Part shown: positions 55,165 through 63,271 of the stretch, in pieces
Layout of the letters: every line of letters begins with the position of its first letter
How positions within the stretch are numbered: the first letter of the stretch is position 1
Source of the DNA: Terriglobia bacterium
GTDB lineage: Bacteria > Acidobacteriota > Terriglobia > Acidiferrales > UBA7541
Direction: 5' to 3'
NCBI GenBank assembly: GCA_020072785.1
Contig: JAIQGG010000002.1
Coordinates: 1,240,001 to 1,304,000 of the forward strand
Length of the DNA: 64,000 nt
Program-made: the position numbers and the translations under genes
Notes under the pieces: generated by a model
The model's database searches: none
The model's input: the letters and a program-made list of their open reading frames with translations, nothing else
Told to the model about the DNA's origin: nothing

Positions 55165-57282
55165 TCACCCGCGAATCCCCAGCTGCGTCAGTAGAAACGC
55201 ATAGTCGAACGCAATCTCCCGCAGATAGTCGTACCGCCCGGACGCCCCCCCGTGCCCCGCTTTCATGTTCGTCTTCAGCAGCAACGGGTTCGTGTCCGTC
55301 TTGAGCGTGCGCAGCTTGGCCACGTACTTCGCCGGCTCCCAGTACATCACCTGGCTGTCCTGCAGCGACGTTTTCACCAGCATTGTCGGATACGCCTTGC
55401 GCTCCAGGTTCGTGTACGGGCAGTAGCTTTTCATGTACTCGTATTCTTCCGGAATGTGGGGGTTGCCCCACTCCTCGTATTCCCCTATGGTCAGCGGCAG
55501 GGAAGCGTCCAGCATCGTGTTCAGCACGTCCACGAACGGCACGTGGCTGATCACGATGCGAAAGAGCTCCGGCCGCAGGTTCGTTACCGCGCCCATCAGC
55601 AGCCCGCCCGCGCTGCCCCCTTCGATGACCAGCCGCTTCGCCGCCGTGTACCGCCGCGCAATCAAATCCTCCGCCGCGGCGATGAAGTCCGTGAACGTGT
55701 TCCGCTTCTTCCTCATCCGCCCGCCGTCGTGCCACGGCTTGCCCAGTTCGCCGCCGCCCCGCACGTGCGCCACCGCATAGATCATCCCGCGGTTCAGCAG
55801 GCTCAACCGGTTCGAGCTGAACGTCACCGGCACGGAAATTTCGTACGAGCCGTAGCCATACAGCAGCAATGGCGCCGAGCCGTCCCGCGGCGTGTCCCGC
55901 CGGTAGACCAGCGATACCGGGATCTTCGTTCCGTCCGCCGCCATAGCATGCATGCGCTCGCTGGCATAGCGCGCACTGTCGTAGCCCCCCAGCACCGGCT
56001 GCCGCTTCCGCAGCACCCGCTCGCCCGTTCCCACGTGGTAGTCGTAGACCGACCGCGGGGTCACGAACGATTCGTACTGAAACCTCACGAACTCCGCCGC
56101 AAACTCCGGATTCGCTCCCGGTGCCGCGTTGTACGCCGGCTCGTCGAACGCAATCCGCTTCGAAGCCCCCAGCAAATCCCCCGCGCCGCCCTGCAAGTCC
56201 GCCACGCGCAGGTACGGCAGTCCGTCCTCGCGCTCGAACAGCAGCAGGTGCGTCGCGAACGCATCCACCCCCGCCAGCATCACCTCGCCACGGTGCGCCA
56301 GCACCTCCCGCCAGTTCTCCCGCCGCGGATCCGCCACCGGCGCCGTTGCCAGCCGGAAATTCCGGCCCCCGGAATTCGTCCGGATGTAAAAGAAATTTTC
56401 GCGGTGCTCCACGTAGTATTCGTGCTCTTCCTCGCGTTCCGCGATCCGCCGGAACGCCCCGCCTGGCTGATCGGCAGCCAGATACCGCACCTCGCTCGCC
56501 GTGTGGCTCTGCGTCGTCAGCAGCAGAAACGCCCGGCTGCGCGTCCGCTCGATCCCCACGCGGAAGCGCTCGTCCTTTTCCTCGAAAATCAGTTCATCCC
56601 CGCCGCGCGCCCCCAGCGTGTGCCGGTACAACCGGTAGGAGCGCTTCGTCTCCTCATCTTCCATCGTGTAGTACAACGTCCGATTGTCCGCCGCCCACGC
56701 CGCAGAAGTCACCCGCTCCATCCGCTCGCTCAGCAGCGTGCCTCTCACTAGATCCTTCACCTGCAGCGTGTACTGCCGAAACCCCGTCGTATCCGTGGTA
56801 TAAGCCAGCCAGCGGTTGTCGTCGCTCACCTCTAGCGTTCCCAGCGCCATGAAGGTATGTCCCCGCGCCAGATCATTCAGGTCCAGCAGAATCTCTTCTG
56901 CGCTGCCTTCCGCGTCCCGCCGCCGGCAATAGATCGGGTACTGCTTGCCCTCCTCCGTGCGCGTGAAGTACAGATACCCCCGCAGCCGGTAGGGCACCGA
57001 CAGGTCCGTCTGCTGGATCCGCCCCAGCATCTCCTGGTACAGCGTTTCCTGAAACGCCTCTGTCCCCTTCATCACCGCGTCGGTGTAGGAGTTCTCCGCT
57101 TCCAGGTAGGCGATCACCTCCGGATTCTTTTTCTCGCGCAGCCACGCGTAGTCGTCCGTCCGCCTCTCGCCGTGGATCACGTGCTCCACCGGGTGGCGCT
57201 TGGCCACCGGCGGCTGCGGCGCCCCCGCGCCGGCCGCGTGTTGTACCGCTTCGGGTCTCGTAGGATTCGTCTGGCTGCTCAT
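55165..57282 (-). CDS. ptrB: Oligopeptidase B (S9A)
   Basis: A 705-residue serine oligopeptidase cleaving short peptides after Arg or Lys. ATG 57282 (GAGG four bases upstream) is preferred to starts at 57291 and 57348. The N-terminal propeller begins after VIHGERRTDDYAWLRE. The C-terminal hydrolase has LLLYGYGSYE, HVRGGGELGKPWH, and the nucleophile in EGGSAGGLLMG; a catalytic His lies in KAGHGGASGRYD. No signal peptide, so cytosolic. Confidence 0.95.
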   Translation of the reverse strand: MSSQTNPTRPEAVQHAAGAGAPQPPVAKRHPVEHVIHGERRTDDYAWLREKKNPEVIAYLEAENSYTDAVMKGTEAFQETLYQEMLGRIQQTDLSVPYRLRGYLYFTRTEEGKQYPIYCRRRDAEGSAEEILLDLNDLARGHTFMALGTLEVSDDNRWLAYTTDTTGFRQYTLQVKDLVRGTLLSERMERVTSAAWAADNRTLYYTMEDEETKRSYRLYRHTLGARGGDELIFEEKDERFRVGIERTRSRAFLLLTTQSHTASEVRYLAADQPGGAFRRIAEREEEHEYYVEHRENFFYIRTNSGGRNFRLATAPVADPRRENWREVLAHRGEVMLAGVDAFATHLLLFEREDGLPYLRVADLQGGAGDLLGASKRIAFDEPAYNAAPGANPEFAAEFVRFQYESFVTPRSVYDYHVGTGERVLRKRQPVLGGYDSARYASERMHAMAADGTKIPVSLVYRRDTPRDGSAPLLLYGYGSYEISVPVTFSSNRLSLLNRGMIYAVAHVRGGGELGKPWHDGGRMRKKRNTFTDFIAAAEDLIARRYTAAKRLVIEGGSAGGLLMGAVTNLRPELFRIVISHVPFVDVLNTMLDASLPLTIGEYEEWGNPHIPEEYEYMKSYCPYTNLERKAYPTMLVKTSLQDSQVMYWEPAKYVAKLRTLKTDTNPLLLKTNMKAGHGGASGRYDYLREIAFDYAFLLTQLGIRG

Positions 57283-57438
57283 TGGCCTCATTTGGGGTAA
57301 GGATCGGCTGGCTGCGCGCGGCAGGGAACTCCCCCTCCGCACCAGCAAAAGCGTCGCGCACCCGTTATACTAGCGCCCGTTATACTAACGAAAGTCCGCG
57401 GCGGTAGCCAGACATTGCCCGCCGCGCACAAGCGAACC

Positions 57439-58080
57439 ATGGCTCGCGAAACCGAAATCAAGCTGCGCATTCCTGACCGCAAGATCTTCCTGCGTGCCCT
57501 GCGCAAACTCGGCGCTCGTGCCGCACGAGGCAGCGCCCCCGTCCGCGTCCACGAATTCAACGTCATCTTCGACACTCCCGACGGCGGCCTCGCCAAACAC
57601 GGCCAACTCCTGCGCATTCGCACCGAAACTCCGCAGCAGGGAAGCCGTAAAAGGCGCGGCGCGCCGGCTGCCCGCGTCATCTTCACCTTCAAGAGCCCCG
57701 TCGCCGCCGTGATGGACGCCGCGGGCTCGCATAAGGTCCGCGAAGAGACGGAAGTCGAAGTGGTTAGCGCGGAGCTGCTCACCAGGATTCTGGAGGGCCT
57801 CGGCCTGCGCGGCTGGTTCCGCTACGAGAAATACCGCACCACCTATCTCCTGCCGGCAGCCCAGCGCTGGGCCCGCGGCCTCCTGATCGAGCTGGACGAG
57901 ACCCCCATCGGCACCTTTGTCGAACTCGAGGGGCCTGCCGCGGCCATCGACCGCGCCGCCGCGCTCCTGGGCTATTCCCGCCGCGACTACGTCCTCACCA
58001 ACTATCTGCAGCTCTACCTCGCCGATTGCCGCCGCCGGGGCCAGCCTCCGCGCGACATGCTCTTTGCTAAAACGCCATAA
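57439..58080 (+). CDS. CYTH-domain protein (class IV adenylate cyclase/thiamine triphosphatase superfamily)
   Basis: A 213-residue tunnel-fold protein. ATG 57439 places the diagnostic ExExK motif (ETEIK) at the extreme N-terminus, as usual in CYTH proteins; an ATG at 57415 is also in frame. Other charged strands line the tunnel: RVHEFNVIFDT, QLLRIRTE, FTFKSP, REETEVEV, YEKYRTTY, LIELDETPIGTFVELEG. Bacterial members hydrolyse triphosphates, inorganic or thiamine, or make cAMP; the present sequence does not decide. Confidence 0.88.
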   Translation: MARETEIKLRIPDRKIFLRALRKLGARAARGSAPVRVHEFNVIFDTPDGGLAKHGQLLRIRTETPQQGSRKRRGAPAARVIFTFKSPVAAVMDAAGSHKVREETEVEVVSAELLTRILEGLGLRGWFRYEKYRTTYLLPAAQRWARGLLIELDETPIGTFVELEGPAAAIDRAAALLGYSRRDYVLTNYLQLYLADCRRRGQPPRDMLFAKTP

Positions 58081-58116
58081 CCCCCTAAAAAAGTGCACTT
58101 TCCAGTCACTCTAGTC

Positions 58117-58145
58117 TTGACTTTGTTGCGCACGCAGCTTATTTC
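58117..58145 (+). promoter_or_regulatory. candidate sigma70-type promoter
   Basis: TTGACT, a 17-bp spacer and TATTTC. The -35 is one base from consensus; the -10 is poor. It would start transcription near 58152, just ahead of the structured region that ends at a strong terminator. Confidence 0.35.
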
Positions 58146-58155
58146 TAGAAGTGTT

Positions 58156-58170
58156 GACCGCTTCGCGGTC
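58156..58170. repeat. palindromic element
   Basis: Perfect GACCGCTTCGCGGTC (6-bp stem, TTC loop), the consensus form of the dispersed element, near the predicted 5' end of the candidate RNA. Confidence 0.8.
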
Positions 58171-58376
58171 ACTCATACAGAGGTGGATATTGCACAATGA
58201 GCGCACCCAGCGAATACGACCCTGCCCCTAGTAGCTTCCTTGCGGAGCGCTGCATAGTAAGGGTTCGCATGCTCAGGCCGATGGTGATTGTGGAAGGACG
58301 GCGCAAGGCCTGCCAGCTGGTCGTTCGAGGAGGGGTCGCCCGCGGCCAGAGGTAAGTTCCAGCAGCATAAGGACTT

Positions 58377-58417
58377 GCCCGCGCCGCCCTGCTGCGGTTC
58401 GCGGGCTTTTTGTTTTT
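58377..58417 (+). terminator. strong intrinsic terminator
   Basis: Stem GCCCGCG (58377-58383)/CGCGGGC (58400-58406) with an inner CCGC/GCGG pairing, followed at once by TTTTTGTTTTT. It lies about 120 bp before the PRC/MgtE_N gene and no protein gene precedes it closely on this strand except the CYTH gene 300 bp away, which argues for a separate RNA or a leader. Confidence 0.85.
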
Positions 58418-58447
58418 CGCGCCACCGGGCGCCGCGCCAGAGACCGC

Positions 58448-58518
58448 CTCGGCTTCGCGGTCGCAGAATATGTTGACCGCTCTGCCGTCGCAGAGATTGT
58501 TGACCGCTTTGCGGTCAC
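58448..58518. repeat. three tandem degenerate palindromic elements
   Basis: Three related units about 26 bp apart: CTCGGCTTCGCGGTCGCAG, TTGACCGCTCTGCCGTCGCA and TTGACCGCTTTGCGGTCACT. Only the last keeps a perfect stem (GACCGC/GCGGTC at 58502-58516). They end 20 bp before the start codon of the next gene. Confidence 0.75.
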
Positions 58519-58538
58519 TTTGATTGAGGACTCGTTTC

Positions 58539-59777
58539 ATGCTGCACGCTACCGAACTCATGGGCGCGGAAACCTACGACACGCATGGCAACTTCGTTGG
58601 CCGCGTGCGCGAGCTGTTTATTGAGCCCGCCGAGGCTCCCAACCGCGTTGCCTATTTTCTTCTTTCGCGGGGCCGCTTTCAGCCCCTCGTCGCCCGCCAC
58701 AATCAGGTGGCCTCCATCTCTCCTGGCAACCTGCGTCTCAACTGCAGCGAGCGCGCCCTGGAGCTCTACGAACCCAACGAGGCCTGGCTCGCCGTTCGCA
58801 AGGACCTGCTCGACCAGCAGATCATCGACACCAGCGGCCGCAAAGTCGTCCGCGTTAACGATGTGGACCTGGCTGAGCAGCGCGTCAACGGCAACGTCGA
58901 GCTCCGCCTCCTGCAGGTGGACGTGGGCCTGCCGGGCGCTGTCCGCCGCCTGCTCCAGGGCATCGCCTCGCCCGCTCTCATTCGCAAGCTCCAGAACAAG
59001 CTGCCCACCCGCGTCATTCTCTGGGAATTTGTCAATCTCATCGAGCCCGACCCCCTGCGCCGCGTCAAGCTGCGCATCACTCACGAAAAACTCGAGGATA
59101 TCCATCCCGCCGACCTCGCCGACATCATGGAAGACCTGTCCGCCTCCGAGCGCCAGTCCATCATTTCCTCCCTCGATGAGGAGACTGCCGCCGGCGTCCT
59201 CGCCGAGCTCGATGCCCGCCTCACCACTCAAATCGTCGAAAAGCTCGACCCCGAGAAAGCCGCCGACATTCTTGAAGAGATGGCTCCCGACGCTGCTGCC
59301 GACGTTCTCGCCGACCTGTCCCAGGAAACCTCCGACGAGCTCCTGGAAGAGATGCCCGGCCAGGAAGCCGCGGAAGTGCGCGAGCTTTTGCAGTTCGACC
59401 CTGCCACCGCCGGCGGCATGATGAACCCGGAATTTGCCTTCGTCGGCGAAAGCGCCACGCGCGACGAAGTCCTCGCCTGGATGCGCGGCCAGGACCTCAA
59501 CCTGGACCAATTGGATACCGTCGTGCTCATTGACGGCACCGCGCAGTTTTCCGGCATCGTACCCGTGGCGCGCCTGCTCCTCGCCGCATCTGGCCAGTCC
59601 ATGAAAGATCTCCGGCCGGAGCCGCTTGTCAGTGTGAAGCCCGACGCCGAGGAAAAAGAAGTTTTCGAGCTGTTCGACAAGTACAACCTGCGCATGCTCA
59701 CGGTGGTCGATGAAAACAATCTGCCCATCGGCACCATCACCGTGGACGACGTGGTCTCGCGGCTCGTCCGTGCGTAG
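58539..59777 (+). CDS. Soluble PRC-barrel/MgtE_N/CBS-domain protein, putative Mg2+ sensor
   Basis: A 412-residue protein from ATG 58539 (GAGGA eight bases upstream; a TTG at 58524 is also in frame). N-terminal PRC-barrel-like segments (about 5-70 and 90-140) are followed by an MgtE N-domain superhelix (about 185-285: HPADLADIMEDLSASE, LDPEKAADILEEMAPD, EEMPGQEAAEVRELL) and a pair of CBS motifs (about 290-412: GGMMNPEF, LVSVKPDAEE, LRMLTVVDENN). This is the cytosolic gating apparatus of the MgtE Mg2+ channel without any membrane domain. The adjacent NRAMP-type transporter starts 46 bp later, suggesting it regulates that transporter in trans. Confidence 0.88.
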   Translation: MLHATELMGAETYDTHGNFVGRVRELFIEPAEAPNRVAYFLLSRGRFQPLVARHNQVASISPGNLRLNCSERALELYEPNEAWLAVRKDLLDQQIIDTSGRKVVRVNDVDLAEQRVNGNVELRLLQVDVGLPGAVRRLLQGIASPALIRKLQNKLPTRVILWEFVNLIEPDPLRRVKLRITHEKLEDIHPADLADIMEDLSASERQSIISSLDEETAAGVLAELDARLTTQIVEKLDPEKAADILEEMAPDAAADVLADLSQETSDELLEEMPGQEAAEVRELLQFDPATAGGMMNPEFAFVGESATRDEVLAWMRGQDLNLDQLDTVVLIDGTAQFSGIVPVARLLLAASGQSMKDLRPEPLVSVKPDAEEKEVFELFDKYNLRMLTVVDENNLPIGTITVDDVVSRLVRA

Positions 59778-59823
59778 CGGCAGTTTCATGGATAGGCGAC
59801 TTTTTTAGGAAGGCCGGGGCCGG

Positions 59824-61155
59824 ATGATGGATTGGATGCAGCTTACTTCTCGGGTGCAGGCCTGGCGCGACCGCGGCGGAGAGCTGCGCAAGCGCGGCCG
59901 CAGCTGGCGCCGCCGCCTGGCCCTCTACCTGGCCGTCCTGGGACCCGGTCTGATCACCTCCAACGTGGACAACGATGCCGGCGGCATCTCCACCTACTCC
60001 CTCGCCGGCGCCCACTACGGCTACGCTCTGCTCTGGTCGCTCATTCCTATGGCCATCGCCCTCTACGTCACCGAGGAGATGTGCGCGCGCATGGCGGTGG
60101 TCACCGGCAAGGGCCTTTCCGACCTGATCCGCGAGGAGTTCGGCTTCCGCTCCACCTTCTTCATGATGGCTGGCGGCTTTTTCGTCGATCTTTTCAACGT
60201 TGTCGCCGAATTTGCCGGCGTGGCCGCGGCCATGCAGATCTTCGGTGTCAGCAAATATGTTTCCGTGCCCATCGCCGCCCTGCTCGTCTGGGTTCTCGTT
60301 GTCCGCGGCACTTACAAGCAGGTGGAAAAAATCTTTCTCATCGCCTGTACCTTCTACTTGACCTATTTCTTTTCCGCCGTTCTCGCCAAGCCCCAGTGGC
60401 TGGTGGCCGCCAAGTACGTGGCCGTTCCCAGCATCCAGTTCGATTCCGGCTACTTGCTCACGCTCACCGCGCTGGTCGGCACCACCATCGCCCCCTGGCA
60501 GTTCTTTTATCTCCAGGCCGGCTTCGTCGAAAAGCGCATCGGCCCCCGCCAGTACAAGCAGGCCCGCGCTGACGTCATCGCCGGCAGTATCACCTGCATG
60601 GTCATCGTTTTCTTCATCATCGTGTGCACCGCCGCCACCCTGTACGCTTCCGGCAACCGCAACATTACCGACGCCGCGGACGCCGCGAAGGCCCTTGTGC
60701 CCCTCGCCGGACGCTGGGCCAGCTATCTCTTTGCCTTTGGCCTGCTCAACGCCTCGCTCTTCGCCGCTTCCATCCTCCCCCTCTCCACCGCCCACGTGGT
60801 CTGCGAAGGCCTGGGCTTCGAAGCCGGCATTGATCACAAGTTTAAGGATGCCCCCATCTTCTACTGGCTCTACACCGTGCTCATCGTCGTGGGCGCGGGC
60901 TTCATCCTCCTCCCGCGGGCCCCGCTCTTTAAGATCCTCATCTTTTCGCAAGTCGGCAATGGCATCTGGCTGCCCATTGTCCTGGTCTTCATGCTCCTGC
61001 TCATCAACCGCAAGGACCTGCTGGGCGAACATACGAACAAATTCGGCGATAATCTGGTGGCCTGGACCACGGCCATCGCCATGATCATCCTTACCTTCGT
61101 CCTCCTCTACGCCACGATCTTTCATCACACAACCCTCGGAGTCGCACCTACGTAA
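59824..61155 (+). CDS. NRAMP-family divalent metal transporter, atypical binding site (possibly Mg2+)
   Basis: A 443-residue, roughly 11-helix transporter. After a basic N-terminus, helix 1 has LGPGLITSNVDNDAGG: the canonical DPGN is replaced by DAGG (Asp51 kept). In helix 6 the canonical A-x-x-MPHN becomes TTIAPWQ: the metal-coordinating Met is Ala223, His is Trp225 and Asn is Gln226. The loss of the soft Met ligand is what characterises NRAMP-related Mg2+ transporters rather than Mn/Fe carriers. Its partner gene encodes an MgtE-type Mg2+-sensing module. Start ATG 59824 follows AGGAAGG in the 46-bp gap. Confidence 0.9.
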   Translation: MMDWMQLTSRVQAWRDRGGELRKRGRSWRRRLALYLAVLGPGLITSNVDNDAGGISTYSLAGAHYGYALLWSLIPMAIALYVTEEMCARMAVVTGKGLSDLIREEFGFRSTFFMMAGGFFVDLFNVVAEFAGVAAAMQIFGVSKYVSVPIAALLVWVLVVRGTYKQVEKIFLIACTFYLTYFFSAVLAKPQWLVAAKYVAVPSIQFDSGYLLTLTALVGTTIAPWQFFYLQAGFVEKRIGPRQYKQARADVIAGSITCMVIVFFIIVCTAATLYASGNRNITDAADAAKALVPLAGRWASYLFAFGLLNASLFAASILPLSTAHVVCEGLGFEAGIDHKFKDAPIFYWLYTVLIVVGAGFILLPRAPLFKILIFSQVGNGIWLPIVLVFMLLLINRKDLLGEHTNKFGDNLVAWTTAIAMIILTFVLLYATIFHHTTLGVAPT

Positions 61156-61251
61156 CTCCGCGCGCACAGCAGGATTGCGCCCGCGCGGAGCGGTATGTTA
61201 ACTTTGCCGCATAAAGTTGCAGTGCGGCTGCTGTCCGGTCACACTTATGCT

Positions 61252-61266
61252 GACCGCTTCGCGGTC
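61252..61266. repeat. palindromic element upstream of uppS core
   Basis: Perfect GACCGCTTCGCGGTC, preceded by GCT instead of GTT. It falls inside the open frame that extends upstream of uppS, which argues that this stretch is untranslated. Confidence 0.75.
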
Positions 61267-61308
61267 CCGCTAGAGAGGATTGCTGAGGAAGACCGGTCCC
61301 GTCGACCC

Positions 61309-62157
61309 GTGCCACACACCAAACGCCATCGCACCTTGCAGGTCGCTGCCTCCGAGCTTCTCGGCACCGTTTCCGCCGAGGAAGCGCGCCTGCTCGCCGC
61401 GCTCGATCTCCAGCGCCTGCCCCGCCACGTCGCCATTATCATGGATGGCAACGGCCGCTGGGCCCAGCGCCGCCATTTCCCCCGCATCGCCGGTCACCGC
61501 GCCGGCGTGCAATCCGCGCGCATGGCCATCGAAACCTGCGCCCGCCTCAAACTCGAGGCCCTCACCCTCTACGCTTTCTCCGTCGAAAACTGGCGCCGCC
61601 CCAAATCCGAAATCGATTTCCTCATGCAGCTCCTCCGCGAATATCTCCGCACCGAGCTGCCCCTCATTCACAAGAACAATATCCGCTTCCGCGTCCTCGG
61701 CCGCATTGACGAGCTGCCCGCCAGCGTTCAGAGCGAGGTCCGCGAAGCCGTCGAGGTCACCGCGCGCAACACCGGCATGATTCTGGCCCTGGCCCTCAAC
61801 TACGGCGGCCGCGGCGAAATCGTCGACGCCGTCAATTCGCTCCTCGCCGAACAGCGCGCCGCCCGGGCCCCCGAGCAGGTGCAGGAATCTCAACTCGCCC
61901 GCCATCTCTACACCGCCGGCATGCCCGAGCCCGATCTCCTCATCCGCACCAGCGGCGAAATGCGCGTCAGCAACTTCCTCCTCTGGCAGATCGCCTATGC
62001 CGAAATCTACTTCACGGAAACCCTGTGGCCCGATTTCAGTCGCCCCTGCCTCATCGAAGCCCTCCTCGAGTTTCAAAAGCGCGAGCGCCGCTACGGCGCC
62101 CTTCGCGAGAGCGAACAGCCGCCCTCCGCCGCTCCCGTCCGCGCCTCCGCCCGCTGA
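61309..62157 (+). CDS. uppS: Undecaprenyl (isoprenyl) diphosphate synthase UppS
   Basis: A 282-residue cis-prenyltransferase condensing FPP with eight IPP to form the C55 carrier. Core motifs: HVAIIMDGNGRWAQRR (catalytic Asp), HRAGVQSARMAI, LTLYAFSVENWRRP, ALNYGGRGEIVDAV and DLLIRTSGEMRVSNFLLWQ. The frame is open to ATG 61195, but that extension contains the palindromic element and no family similarity; GTG 61309 still leaves about 35 residues before the core, so the start is uncertain. First gene of uppS-cdsA-dxr. Confidence 0.94.
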   Translation: MPHTKRHRTLQVAASELLGTVSAEEARLLAALDLQRLPRHVAIIMDGNGRWAQRRHFPRIAGHRAGVQSARMAIETCARLKLEALTLYAFSVENWRRPKSEIDFLMQLLREYLRTELPLIHKNNIRFRVLGRIDELPASVQSEVREAVEVTARNTGMILALALNYGGRGEIVDAVNSLLAEQRAARAPEQVQESQLARHLYTAGMPEPDLLIRTSGEMRVSNFLLWQIAYAEIYFTETLWPDFSRPCLIEALLEFQKRERRYGALRESEQPPSAAPVRASAR

Positions 62158-62261
62158 CCGCCGCTCCTCTGGATTGTTCCGCCTCCTCCGGCGTAAACTC
62201 CTCCCGTGCTTTCTTCCTTCGATTCACTAACGCGCAAACCCGCGCAGGGGATTTTTGCCAC

Positions 62262-63137
<876 letters not shown>

Positions 63138-63271
63138 GGCCCGGAAGCTTTGGAGTTTTCCGAGAACGGTGCCAGCCTGACCGGATCGCAGATTCCGGCC
63201 GAGCCGGAAAGGATTTTCTTTTCGATTTGGTCCATGACTAGACCGCTGTTCTTGGCAAAGAAGACCACCCT

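Larger units (their letters stand above)
58152..58417 (+). ncRNA. candidate structured RNA (sRNA or regulatory leader)
   Basis: Part of a 458-bp gene-free stretch. Seen by hand-folding: an outer helix CGACCC (58217-58222)/GGGTCG (58333-58338); an inner helix CCTTGCG (58238-58244)/CGCAAGG (58302-58308); asymmetric internal loop between them, its 3' strand containing self-complementary CCAGCTGG; and a 3' hairpin GGTAAGTTCC (58351-58360)/GGACTTGCC (58371-58379). It ends at an intrinsic terminator. The 3' hairpin overlaps the terminator's left arm by three bases, so the two may compete. The long helix with central bubble and roughly 70-nt apical domain resembles 6S RNA architecture, but I cannot confirm that; an attenuating leader for the downstream MgtE_N/NRAMP genes is the alternative. 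Confidence 0.42.

Noticed and set aside
58152-58417. Firm call of 6S RNA, RNase P RNA, SRP RNA, tmRNA or M-box riboswitch
   Set aside because: The architecture fits 6S only loosely and none of the signature sequences of the others is present; kept as an unnamed candidate RNA.
58169-58561. A 130-codon minus-strand frame across the 58.1-58.5 kb region
   Set aside because: It crosses the terminator and repeat elements, has no ribosome site, and its product is unstructured in appearance.
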